Positions 1 through 6,607 of a stretch of DNA of 52,277 nucleotides are shown here, one piece after another. The number at the start of each line of letters is the position of its first letter. Within the stretch, counting starts at the first letter, position 1. The DNA is from an uncultured beta proteobacterium (GTDB lineage: Bacteria > Pseudomonadota > Gammaproteobacteria > Burkholderiales > Burkholderiaceae_C): the NCBI GenBank assembly GCA_903920695.1, contig CAIXNB010000096.1, positions 1 to 52,277 of the forward strand. The letters are read 5' to 3'. The position numbers and the translations under genes were made by a program. Below the pieces are notes generated by a model. It did no database searches. It was not told the DNA's origin and saw only the letters and a list, made by a program, of their open reading frames with translations.

Positions 1-57
1 CGCGGAAACCAAATCAGAAAACCCACGTGCCATGTGTACGTGACGGTTGGTAACTGA
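1..57 (+). CDS. rplV: 50S ribosomal protein L22, C-terminal end (partial)
   Basis: The window opens inside a gene in frame 1. The last 18 codons read through a basic stretch into CHVYVTVGN and then TGA, which is the usual end of proteobacterial L22. L22 binds 23S rRNA and lines the peptide exit tunnel. It sits 16 bp before rpsC, the standard S10-operon order. Only the tail is visible, so the call rests on this short C-terminal match together with the gene order. Confidence 0.85.
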   Translation, partial: RGNQIRKPTCHVYVTVGN

Positions 58-73
58 AAGAGGCCAGGAAGAT

Positions 74-961
74 ATGGGACAAAAAATCCACCCAACCGGC
101 TTTCGCCTGTCGATCAGCCGCAACTGGGCATCACGCTGGTACGCCAATGACCGTGATTTCGCCGGTATGCTGGCTGAAGACATCAAGGTACGCGAGTACC
201 TCAAGGCCAAGCTGAAGAATGCATCCGTGTCGCGCGTTCTGATCGAACGCCCCGCCAAGAATGCACGCATCACGATTTTCTCGGCACGTCCGGGCGTTGT
301 GATCGGCAAAAAAGGCGAGGACATCGAGAACCTCAAGCGCGAACTGTCACGCCAGCTTGGTGTGCCGGTGGCAGTCAACATTGAAGAAGTGCGCAAGCCT
401 GAAATCGATGCCAAACTGATCGCTGACAGCATCACGCAGCAGCTGGAAAAACGCATCATGTTCCGTCGGGCCATGAAGCGTGCCATGCAGAACGCCATGC
501 GTCTGGGTGCGCTCGGTATCAAGATCATGTCGTCGGGTCGTTTGAACGGGATTGAAATTGCCCGTTGCGAGTGGTACCGCGAAGGTCGCGTGCCACTTCA
601 TACCCTGCGCGCTGACATTGACTACGGCACTTCTGAAGCCAAGACAACTTACGGCATCATTGGTGTCAAGGTCTGGGTCTACAAGGGTGACACGCTGGGT
701 CGTAATGATCTGCCAGCCGTGGTTGAACCGCGTGCCGATGACGAGCGCCGCCCACGTGGCCCGCGTCGTGATGCCCGCCCCGGCTCGGACCGTCCCGCAC
801 CTCGTGGTGTGCGTCGGCCCGCATTGGGTGGCAACGCCGCGCCTGCCGATGGCAGCGACAAACCTGCTGAGGCCACTGGTGCCGATGCAAACAAACCCGC
901 CGTTAAGCGCGTCCGCAAGGTAGCCGCGCCAGCTGCAGCAGCTGACGGCAAAGGAGAATAA
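74..961 (+). CDS. rpsC: 30S ribosomal protein S3
   Basis: S3 of the small subunit head, which binds 16S rRNA and helps form the mRNA entry site. The start [12 protein letters not shown] is the family start and lies after an AGGAAG ribosome-binding site at 66-71; an in-frame upstream codon at 47 is ignored because it lies inside rplV. The KH-domain GxxG signature appears as [11 protein letters not shown] near residue 80. The protein is 295 aa against 233 in E. coli. The extra ~80 residues form an Arg/Pro/Ala-rich, low-complexity C-terminal tail, a length seen in related betaproteobacteria. The next gene's Shine-Dalgarno sequence overlaps its last codons. Confidence 0.97.
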   Translation: MGQKIHPTGFRLSISRNWASRWYANDRDFAGMLAEDIKVREYLKAKLKNASVSRVLIERPAKNARITIFSARPGVVIGKKGEDIENLKRELSRQLGVPVAVNIEEVRKPEIDAKLIADSITQQLEKRIMFRRAMKRAMQNAMRLGALGIKIMSSGRLNGIEIARCEWYREGRVPLHTLRADIDYGTSEAKTTYGIIGVKVWVYKGDTLGRNDLPAVVEPRADDERRPRGPRRDARPGSDRPAPRGVRRPALGGNAAPADGSDKPAEATGADANKPAVKRVRKVAAPAAAADGKGE

Positions 962-963
962 TT

Positions 964-1380
964 ATGTTGCAACCCGCTCGTCGCAAATACCGCAAAGAGC
1001 AAAAAGGCCGTAACACCGGCATCGCGACCCGAGGCAGCTCGGTCGCGTTTGGTGATTTCGGTCTGAAATGTGTGGACCGTGGCCGTTTGACAGCGCGTCA
1101 GATCGAAGCCGCACGTCGTGCGATTTCCCGTCACGTTAAACGGGGTGGCCGGATCTGGATCCGTGTCTTCCCGGACAAGCCCATTTCACAAAAACCGGCG
1201 GAAGTCCGCATGGGTAACGGTAAAGGCAATCCCGAATACTACGTGGCCGAGATTCAACCCGGCAAGATTGTTTTTGAAATCGTGGGTGTGCCGGAAGAAC
1301 TGGCACGTGAAGCGTTTCGTCTGGCGGCTGCCAAGCTGCCCTTGCGTACCACGTTTGTGGCCCGCATGATTGGCCAGTAA
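964..1380 (+). CDS. rplP: 50S ribosomal protein L16
   Basis: L16 sits near the A site and helps position aminoacyl-tRNA in the 50S subunit. The 138-aa product begins [19 protein letters not shown] and contains the conserved [13 protein letters not shown] segment (here [13 protein letters not shown]), both diagnostic, and has full family length. The start lies 2 bp after the rpsC stop, with an AAGGAG ribosome-binding site at 951-956 inside the rpsC end, so the two are probably translationally coupled. It is part of the S10 operon. Confidence 0.97.
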   Translation: MLQPARRKYRKEQKGRNTGIATRGSSVAFGDFGLKCVDRGRLTARQIEAARRAISRHVKRGGRIWIRVFPDKPISQKPAEVRMGNGKGNPEYYVAEIQPGKIVFEIVGVPEELAREAFRLAAAKLPLRTTFVARMIGQ

Positions 1381-1395
1381 TCAGGAGAGCAAACT

Positions 1396-1602
1396 ATGAA
1401 CACTACTGAACTGCGCCAAAAAGACGTTGCTGGTCTGCAATTGGAAGTCAAGGAGCTGCAAAAAGCCCACTTTGGCCTGCGCATGCAAAAAGCCACGCAA
1501 CAACTCAATAACACCGCTACGCTGCGTTCCACGCGCCGCGATATTGCTCGCGCCAAGACTATTCTTGTCGAGAAGCAAAGCGCTGAAAAATCCGCCAAAT
1601 AA
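1396..1602 (+). CDS. rpmC: 50S ribosomal protein L29
   Basis: L29 binds 23S rRNA beside the exit tunnel near L23. The 68-aa product starts [11 protein letters not shown] and has the family pattern of a Leu-rich N-terminal helix followed by [14 protein letters not shown], which matches the conserved RRxIARxxT segment. An AGGAG ribosome-binding site at 1383-1387 supports the start. It lies between rplP and rpsQ as in other S10 operons. Confidence 0.95.
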   Translation: MNTTELRQKDVAGLQLEVKELQKAHFGLRMQKATQQLNNTATLRSTRRDIARAKTILVEKQSAEKSAK

Positions 1603-1612
1603 GGAGCTATAA

Positions 1613-1882
1613 ATGACGGAAGCTAAAAAATCCCTCAAGCGTACTCTGACCGGCAAGGTTGTCAGCGACAAGCGCGCCAAGACCGTCACCGTACTGATTG
1701 AGCGCCGTGTCAAGCACGAGCTCTACGGCAAGATCGTCGGCAAGTCGAGCAAGTATCACGCCCATGATGAAAATGGCGAGTACAAGCTGGGCGACATCGT
1801 CGAGATTACCGAAAGCAAGCCGATCTCGAAAACCAAGAACTGGGTTGCGACCCGCTTGGTGCAAAAGGCAGCGGCCGTATAG
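1613..1882 (+). CDS. rpsQ: 30S ribosomal protein S17
   Basis: S17 is a primary 16S rRNA-binding protein with an OB fold. The 89-aa product contains [20 protein letters not shown] and later KYHAHDE and [16 protein letters not shown], all typical S17 blocks. An AAGGAG motif precedes the start. It is the last gene of this operon: a strong hairpin follows at 1914, and rplN, which often comes next in other bacteria, is absent. Confidence 0.97.
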   Translation: MTEAKKSLKRTLTGKVVSDKRAKTVTVLIERRVKHELYGKIVGKSSKYHAHDENGEYKLGDIVEITESKPISKTKNWVATRLVQKAAAV

Positions 1883-1913
1883 GCCTTTGCAGTCTGCGGA
1901 CTGCACTCTCATC

Positions 1914-1945
1914 GAAAACGGCTCACAATGTGAGCCGTTTTCATT
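1914..1945 (+). terminator. Rho-independent-type terminator after the S10 operon
   Basis: A perfect 13-bp stem (GAAAACGGCTCAC paired with GTGAGCCGTTTTC) closes a 3-nt AAT loop at 1927-1929. The T-rich part lies within the 3' arm (GTTTTCATT), and the hairpin starts 31 bp after the rpsQ stop. It should end S10-operon transcription. The symmetric A/T-rich base could also work on the other strand. Confidence 0.85.
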
Positions 1946-2014
1946 GGTTCATACAACAGGCCAGACCCAGTGTCTGCCTTTCAAGTTTTCAGTCCATTCT
2001 TTCAGGAGCAGCAC

Positions 2015-2521
2015 ATGATTAAAGTAGGCGATCAACTTCCCGCAGCCACGTTGATGGAGTTTTCAGAGGTCGAGGGTGGTGGTTGCAGTCTCGGCCCGAA
2101 CCCGGTTGATGTGCAGAAGGCCAGCGCCGGCAAGACCATTGCGCTGTTTGCATTGCCCGGCGCTTTTACCCCGACCTGCTCGGCCGAGCACGTGCCCGGT
2201 TACGTCGCACAATTCGAAGCGTTCAAGGCCGCCGGTGTCGATGAAATTTGGTGCGTCAGCGTGAACGACGCCTTTGTCATGGGTGCCTGGGCGCGTGACC
2301 AAAAAACCACCGGCAAGGTGCGCATGCTGGCCGATGGCGATGCGGTTTTTGCGAAGGCTACCGGTCTGACGCTGGACCTGACCGGCAAGGGCATGGGTTT
2401 GCGCAGCAACCGCTATTCGATGCTGGTCAAGGACGGCAAGGTGGCATCGCTGAACATCGAAGCGCCGGGCAAATTTGAAGCCAGCGATGCGGCAACGCTG
2501 CTGGCACAAGCCAAGGCCTGA
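2015..2521 (+). CDS. Peroxiredoxin (Prx5/redoxin family)
   Basis: A thiol peroxidase expected to reduce peroxides in the cytoplasm. The 168-aa product has the Prx5 signature FALPGAFTPTCSAEHVPGY, with the likely peroxidatic cysteine at residue 55 and the catalytic Thr two residues before it. Other cysteines at about residues 24 and 78 could resolve the sulfenic acid, but I cannot tell which does. The start at 2015 is chosen because AGGAG precedes it closely (2004-2008) and MIKVGDQLP is a normal family start. No glutaredoxin domain is fused. It stands alone after the S10 terminator. Confidence 0.92.
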   Translation: MIKVGDQLPAATLMEFSEVEGGGCSLGPNPVDVQKASAGKTIALFALPGAFTPTCSAEHVPGYVAQFEAFKAAGVDEIWCVSVNDAFVMGAWARDQKTTGKVRMLADGDAVFAKATGLTLDLTGKGMGLRSNRYSMLVKDGKVASLNIEAPGKFEASDAATLLAQAKA

Positions 2522-2538
2522 GGCGCTGGTCAGGACAA

Positions 2539-2569
2539 CAGTGCCAGCGGCTGCGGTCGTGTGGCACTG
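2539..2569. terminator. Possible hairpin between convergent genes
   Basis: A perfect 8-bp inverted repeat (CAGTGCCA and TGGCACTG) with a 15-nt GC-rich loop follows the peroxiredoxin stop and precedes the end of the convergent GNAT gene. There is no T-tract, so termination is only a guess. Confidence 0.3.
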
Positions 2570-2612
2570 ACTGGCTGAGTCCGCAAGGCCTGCGCTGCCA
2601 TCCGAGGCGGCT

Positions 2613-3101
2613 CTACAGCTTGGCCATCAGGTAGTGCGCGCCTTCAATCGGGTTGTGGTAGTAGGGCGGAATTTCTTCAAAGCCGAGGTCCTGGTAGAGC
2701 GCTCGCGCACTTTCCATATCATCGAGCGTGTCCAGCAGCACGCAGTCGTAGGCCGCAAGTCGCGCACAGTCCAAAATCGCTTCCGCCAACTGACGTCCGA
2801 GACCCATGCGGCGAAACCCGTTTCGCACGTAGAGTCGCTTCATTTCGCAGGCGTTGGGGTAGTCCACGGCATCTAGCGGACGCAGGCCGCCACAGCCCGC
2901 CAGTTCATCATCGATAAATGCCAGCAGCAGGGCGCCGCGCGGTGGCGAGTACTGTCCTGGAAGTTCACGCAGTTCGGCTTCAAACCCCTGAAAGCACAAA
3001 TCCACCTGCAGACTGGCTGCGTATTCGCGAAAGATGCCGCGCAGCACATCAAGTTCTTCAGGTGACGCCGGGGTGATAAATCGAAGCTTGCGTTGGTTCA
3101 C
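2613..3101 (-). CDS. GNAT-family N-acetyltransferase
   Basis: A GCN5-related acyl-CoA transferase of unknown substrate. The core has the acetyl-CoA-binding motif A as RNGFRRMGLGRQLAEAIL, preceded by the beta-strand MKRLYV, and ends with the typical SARALYQDLGFEEI block. The reading frame extends upstream into the cytochrome b gene but only to a TTG. I place the start at a GTG (3101), which gives 162 aa, the normal size for a single GNAT domain, and removes the overlap. The start remains uncertain because no clear Shine-Dalgarno sequence is visible. Co-directional with the cytochrome b gene, possibly co-transcribed. Confidence 0.8.
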   Translation of the reverse strand: MNQRKLRFITPASPEELDVLRGIFREYAASLQVDLCFQGFEAELRELPGQYSPPRGALLLAFIDDELAGCGGLRPLDAVDYPNACEMKRLYVRNGFRRMGLGRQLAEAILDCARLAAYDCVLLDTLDDMESARALYQDLGFEEIPPYYHNPIEGAHYLMAKL

Positions 3102-3153
3102 GATGGGCAATAGATAGGGGTGTGCAACCGGCTTAAGGCTTATTGCAGGAAAT

Positions 3154-3819
3154 TCATTCTGCCAGTTTGAGCAGCGAGAGCACAAGCGCCACGCAGGCGG
3201 TCAGGATGGCTGCGGCCAGCAGGCGCGATCTGGCGTCGTCACGCGAACTTCTGGCCGCCAGCAGGACCGTCTTGTCGCCGTGAATCATGGCGACAAAGAT
3301 ATTTCTGCCTTCCTTGATCAGATAAAAGCTAATGGCGCCAAGGTGCAGTGCGACCATGCCCAACAGAATCCACTTGCCAATCGATGCGTGATAGAAGGTG
3401 GCGGCCCGTACCAGCGGGCCTGAGGCGAACTTGACCAACGGACCAAGGGTTGCAATCTCATCGTCACTGAACAGCCCGCTCGCCACCTGTAGCAGAAGAA
3501 AACCCAGCAGGGCAAAGACCGAACCCGAGCCCAGCGGGTTATGTCCAATCGAGTGTTCCGGCGCCCCCAGCCCCTTGAGATAGCGCAACACGGTGGTGGG
3601 CGAATAAAGAAAAGCGCGAAAGCGCGACCAATACCCGCCGACCATGCCCCAGACCAGGCGGAACAGCAGCAGACTCAGCACCGCGTAACCGCAGCGGAAG
3701 TGCCAGGCCATCGCGTTGCCCCCGATCTTGGCCGTGATGACCAAGCCGATAATGCTGGCGACCAGCGCCCAGTGGAAGACGCGGGTGGGTAAATCCCACA
3801 CTCTGACTGTGGTTGACAT
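3154..3819 (-). CDS. Cytochrome b561 family membrane protein (cytochrome c' partner)
   Basis: An inner-membrane dihaem b-type cytochrome that would pass electrons between quinol and a periplasmic haem protein. It opens with VRVWDLPTRVFHWALV, the hallmark of the b561/hydrogenase b-type family, and has about four membrane helices with histidines placed for two b haems (FHW, WHF, YHAS, LHLG). The ATG at 3819 is preferred over a TTG at 3825; length is 221 aa. It diverges from a cytochrome c' gene 163 bp away. Such b561/c' pairs are common in proteobacteria and suggest direct electron exchange. Function by family, not proven here. Confidence 0.9.
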   Translation of the reverse strand: MSTTVRVWDLPTRVFHWALVASIIGLVITAKIGGNAMAWHFRCGYAVLSLLLFRLVWGMVGGYWSRFRAFLYSPTTVLRYLKGLGAPEHSIGHNPLGSGSVFALLGFLLLQVASGLFSDDEIATLGPLVKFASGPLVRAATFYHASIGKWILLGMVALHLGAISFYLIKEGRNIFVAMIHGDKTVLLAARSSRDDARSRLLAAAILTACVALVLSLLKLAE

Positions 3820-3982
3820 GTTCAAGGATGGCGTCTTGTTTTACAAAGCCCTATTGTGCGGTCATTCTGCGCGCGGTGTCGCATGGGTAGTTTCCCCAGG
3901 CGCCGCAGTCACGCAGAACATTTTCGGTGCAGGTGCATTCATTGCGCATGACGACAACTTTAATTTCAACTCAGGAAAACCA

Positions 3983-4435
3983 ATGAAGAAAATTACCCCA
4001 TTCGCGCTTGCCGTCACTGCTCTGGCAATTGCCACATCGGCGTCAGCCCAGTTTGCCAAGCCGGACGATGCCGTCCGATATCGCAAGAGCGCCCTGTTTG
4101 TGATGCAGCAGAATTTCAGCCGCGTGGCCGCCATGGCGTCTGGCAAAGCTCCGTTTGACGCCAAGAGCGCCGCCGAAAGTGCGGCTACAGCCGAATTCGC
4201 GGGCAGATTGCCGTGGTCAGCTTTTGGTGAGGGCACGGACAAGGGTGACACCCGCGCCAAGCCGGAAATCTGGAAGGAGCACGCCAAGTTCCAGGAATAT
4301 GCTGACAAGATGCAGGCTGAAATGTCCAAGCTCGCGCTGGCTGCGAAATCTGGCAATCTGGACGCCATCAAGACGGCAGTCACTGCCACTGGCGGAACCT
4401 GCAAGACCTGTCACGACGCCTACCGCAAAGAGTGA
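3983..4435 (+). CDS. Cytochrome c' (periplasmic, gas-binding)
   Basis: Class II high-spin c-type cytochrome that typically binds NO and CO at a five-coordinate haem in the periplasm. The 150-aa precursor starts MKKITPFALAVTALA with a Sec signal peptide ending around ATSASA-QF. The single haem motif CKTCH lies 11 residues from the C terminus (Cys140, Cys143, His144), as the four-helix-bundle family requires. The start follows AGGAA at 3973-3977. It is transcribed away from the b561 gene, its likely redox partner. Role in nitric oxide tolerance is inferred from the family. Confidence 0.93.
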   Translation: MKKITPFALAVTALAIATSASAQFAKPDDAVRYRKSALFVMQQNFSRVAAMASGKAPFDAKSAAESAATAEFAGRLPWSAFGEGTDKGDTRAKPEIWKEHAKFQEYADKMQAEMSKLALAAKSGNLDAIKTAVTATGGTCKTCHDAYRKE

Positions 4436-4520
4436 TCGCGCGGCGCAGGGTTCTGCGTCAGACCAAACGCCCGGTCGCTGACCGGCGTATGTCCTGTGCC
4501 ACTGGCGCAGCACAGATAAT

Positions 4521-5780
4521 GTGTCCATGCGCCAATTACTCACTGCTACCGTATTGCCAAGGCGTGTGGCCATTTTGGTGTTTCTGGCGTTCGCCTTTGC
4601 CTATTTTCTGTCGGCCCTGATTCGTGCCATCACCGCCACGCTGTCACCTACGCTGACGCTTCAATTTGCACTCAATGCCAGCGATCTGGGCTTGCTCGCC
4701 GGGGGCTATTTCCTGGGCTTCGCGGCAACCCAGTTGCCCTTGGGGACCTGGCTTGACCGGCATGGCCCGCGCACGGTGATCCTCGGTTTTCTGGGCGTGG
4801 CGGTGCTGGGATGTGTTGCCTTCTCAATTGCCACCAGTTTTTCAGGCCTTTTGGCGGGGCGGATTCTGTGTGGTGTTGGCGTCAGCGCCTGCCTGATGGC
4901 GCCCCTCACAGGCTACCGGCGCTGGTTTGAAGCAGCAGCCCTGATGCGCGCCAATTCCTGGATGCTGATGACCGGGTCCTTCGGTATGGTGGCGTCGACA
5001 CTGCCGGTGCAATGGCTGATGCCAATCATGGGTTGGCGCATGTTATTTTGGGGCCTGGCTGTGCTGCTGCTGCTGTCCATGCTCCTGATTGCCTGGCAGG
5101 TGCCGAAATGGGATTTGTCGGTGGTGCCGGCGGGCGCGGCTGGTCGCGCCCAAGCCAGCTATGCGGAGGTCTGGAAGCACCCCTATTTCCGCAAGATGAC
5201 GCCAATCGGGTTTTTCTCCTATGGTGGTCTGGTTGCCATGCAAACCTTGTGGGCCGCGCCCTGGATGATCAAGGTCGGCGGCTATAGCGCGCTGCAGGCT
5301 GCTAGCGGCATGTTCTGGATCAACATCTCGATGCTGTGCGCGTTCTGGACCTGGGGCATGGTCAACCCCTGGCTGGTGCGGCGCGGCCATCACACGGACC
5401 GGATGATCGCCCGTGGCCTGCCCTTGAGCTTTCTGCTGCTGGCAGCACTGATCGTCATGGGGCCGAGCGCTTCGACGCTGACCGCTGCCTTGTGGGCTCT
5501 GTACTGTGTCAGTTGCACCTTTGTTTCACTCGCGCAACCGGCGGTGGGCATGGCCTTCGCGCCAGCGCTCGCCGGGCGGGCGCTTTCGGCTTACAACCTT
5601 GTAATTTTTGCCGGCGTTTTCGTGGTTCAGTGGGGAGTTGGCCTTGCCGTGGATGGATTCAAGCTACTCGGCTTGAGCGAAATACAAGCCTTTCAATCGG
5701 CGATGAGCGTGTTTCTGCTGTGCTGTGTGCTGTCATACTTCTATTTCCTGATTGCAAAAAGCCATAATCCAACGACCTGA
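4521..5780 (+). CDS. Major facilitator superfamily transporter
   Basis: A 419-aa inner-membrane protein with about twelve hydrophobic helices. The MFS motif after helix 2 appears as LGTWLDRHGPRTVILG near residue 85. A central hydrophilic loop (roughly residues 200-225) divides the two halves. The GTG at 4521 gives MSMRQLL; an ATG two codons downstream (4527) is an equally good start. The substrate cannot be read from sequence. It stands 63 bp before the PTS genes, where some betaproteobacteria carry gshB, but nothing shows a functional link. Confidence 0.85.
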   Translation: MSMRQLLTATVLPRRVAILVFLAFAFAYFLSALIRAITATLSPTLTLQFALNASDLGLLAGGYFLGFAATQLPLGTWLDRHGPRTVILGFLGVAVLGCVAFSIATSFSGLLAGRILCGVGVSACLMAPLTGYRRWFEAAALMRANSWMLMTGSFGMVASTLPVQWLMPIMGWRMLFWGLAVLLLLSMLLIAWQVPKWDLSVVPAGAAGRAQASYAEVWKHPYFRKMTPIGFFSYGGLVAMQTLWAAPWMIKVGGYSALQAASGMFWINISMLCAFWTWGMVNPWLVRRGHHTDRMIARGLPLSFLLLAALIVMGPSASTLTAALWALYCVSCTFVSLAQPAVGMAFAPALAGRALSAYNLVIFAGVFVVQWGVGLAVDGFKLLGLSEIQAFQSAMSVFLLCCVLSYFYFLIAKSHNPTT

Positions 5781-5843
5781 TAAGTTGCCGTCAATGCCGA
5801 TCCGTCCAACCGGCCGGCCTTGCCAACCTCACCCCGATACCCA

Positions 5844-6287
5844 ATGAACGGCATTTTCATCATCGCTCACGCACCCCTGGCCAGCGCCCTGCGCCAGTGT
5901 GTTCTGCACGTGTTTCCTGATGGCGCACCAGGCCTGGCCGCGTTCGATGTGCAGCCCAATGTTCCGCCTGAAGAGACCTTGGCCAGTGCCAGGCAGGCCC
6001 TGGAACTGCTCAATACCCACCAGACCCTGGTGCTGACCGATGTCTTTGGTGCCACGCCCTGCAACGTGGCCCAGCAACTGGTCGATGGTGTGAATTCAAA
6101 ATTGATAGCAGGGGTTAATCTGCCCATGCTATTGCGCACGGTGACCTATTGCCGTGAATCCTTGGATGCCCTGCTGGCACGGGCCCTGGCTGGCGGCACC
6201 CAGGGCGTCATGCAGGTGGCCAACACGGCGCCGCAGAACCAGGTGAAAAAGAAAAATGATCAAAGCAACTACGACCATCAGCAATAA
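5844..6287 (+). CDS. PTS EIIA component, mannose family
   Basis: Cytoplasmic phosphocarrier of the PTS EIIA-Man fold. The N terminus MNGIFIIAHAPLASALR places the phospho-accepting histidine at residue 9. TDVFGATPCNVA and AGVNLPMLLR are further family blocks. Length is 147 aa, a single domain without EIIB. There is no EIIB or EIIC gene nearby, so it probably acts in a regulatory phosphorelay rather than in sugar uptake. Its 3' end overlaps the HPr gene by 32 bp, so the two are probably coupled. The C terminus is polar and Gln/Asn-rich, possibly because of that overlap. Confidence 0.92.
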   Translation: MNGIFIIAHAPLASALRQCVLHVFPDGAPGLAAFDVQPNVPPEETLASARQALELLNTHQTLVLTDVFGATPCNVAQQLVDGVNSKLIAGVNLPMLLRTVTYCRESLDALLARALAGGTQGVMQVANTAPQNQVKKKNDQSNYDHQQ

Positions 6288-6525
6288 GCTGGGCCTGCAC
6301 GCCCGTGCCTCGGCCAAATTAACCAAACTCGCGGGCAGTTTTCCCTGCGAAGTCTGGCTGGCCAAGGGCGAGCGGCGTGTCAACGCGAAAAGCATCATGG
6401 GCGTGATGATGCTTGCAGCCGGGATCGGCAGCACGGTCGAAATTGAAACCAGCGGCGAGCGCGAACAGGATGCGCTGACGGCATTGCTCGCTTTGATTGA
6501 GGACAAGTTCGGAGAGGGTGAATGA
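6256..6525 (+). CDS. ptsH: Phosphocarrier protein HPr
   Basis: Small phosphocarrier between EI and EIIA. The 89-aa sequence has the active-site motif GLHARAS with His15 and the regulatory motif NAKSIMGVM with Ser46, so both the EI site and the site used by HPr kinase in betaproteobacteria are intact. The start lies inside the end of the EIIA gene (32-bp overlap). It is followed by an 82-bp spacer that holds a dispersed repeat before ptsI. Confidence 0.96.
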   Translation: MIKATTTISNKLGLHARASAKLTKLAGSFPCEVWLAKGERRVNAKSIMGVMMLAAGIGSTVEIETSGEREQDALTALLALIEDKFGEGE

Positions 6526-6603
6526 CGGCCCCCACGCTTGTCGCTGCGCGTACTACGCTGCCCCCCACAGGGGCTAGGCTTGCTTGGGGCGGCCCGGCGC
6601 GGC
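6526..6603. repeat. Dispersed extragenic GC-rich repeat between ptsH and ptsI
   Basis: The spacer contains CCCCCACGCTTGTCGCTGCG, then a C-run/G-run hairpin (CCCCCCACAGGGG), then TTGGGGCGGCCCGGCG. From memory this arrangement is a repeated extragenic element found many times in Comamonadaceae genomes. Only this copy is in the window, so repetition itself is not seen here. It ends right at the ptsI start, so it must be transcribed with ptsI. Confidence 0.6.
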
Positions 6604-6607
6604 GGCT

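Noticed and set aside
3102..3185. N-terminal extension of the GNAT protein to an upstream TTG
   Set aside because: It would overlap the cytochrome b gene by 32 bp, starts with a rare codon and adds residues not typical of the family.
6090..6115. A short AAAATTGATAGC stretch resembling part of a Comamonadaceae repeat
   Set aside because: It lies inside the EIIA gene and encodes a normal part of the protein (VNSKLIAGVNL), so no inserted element is needed.
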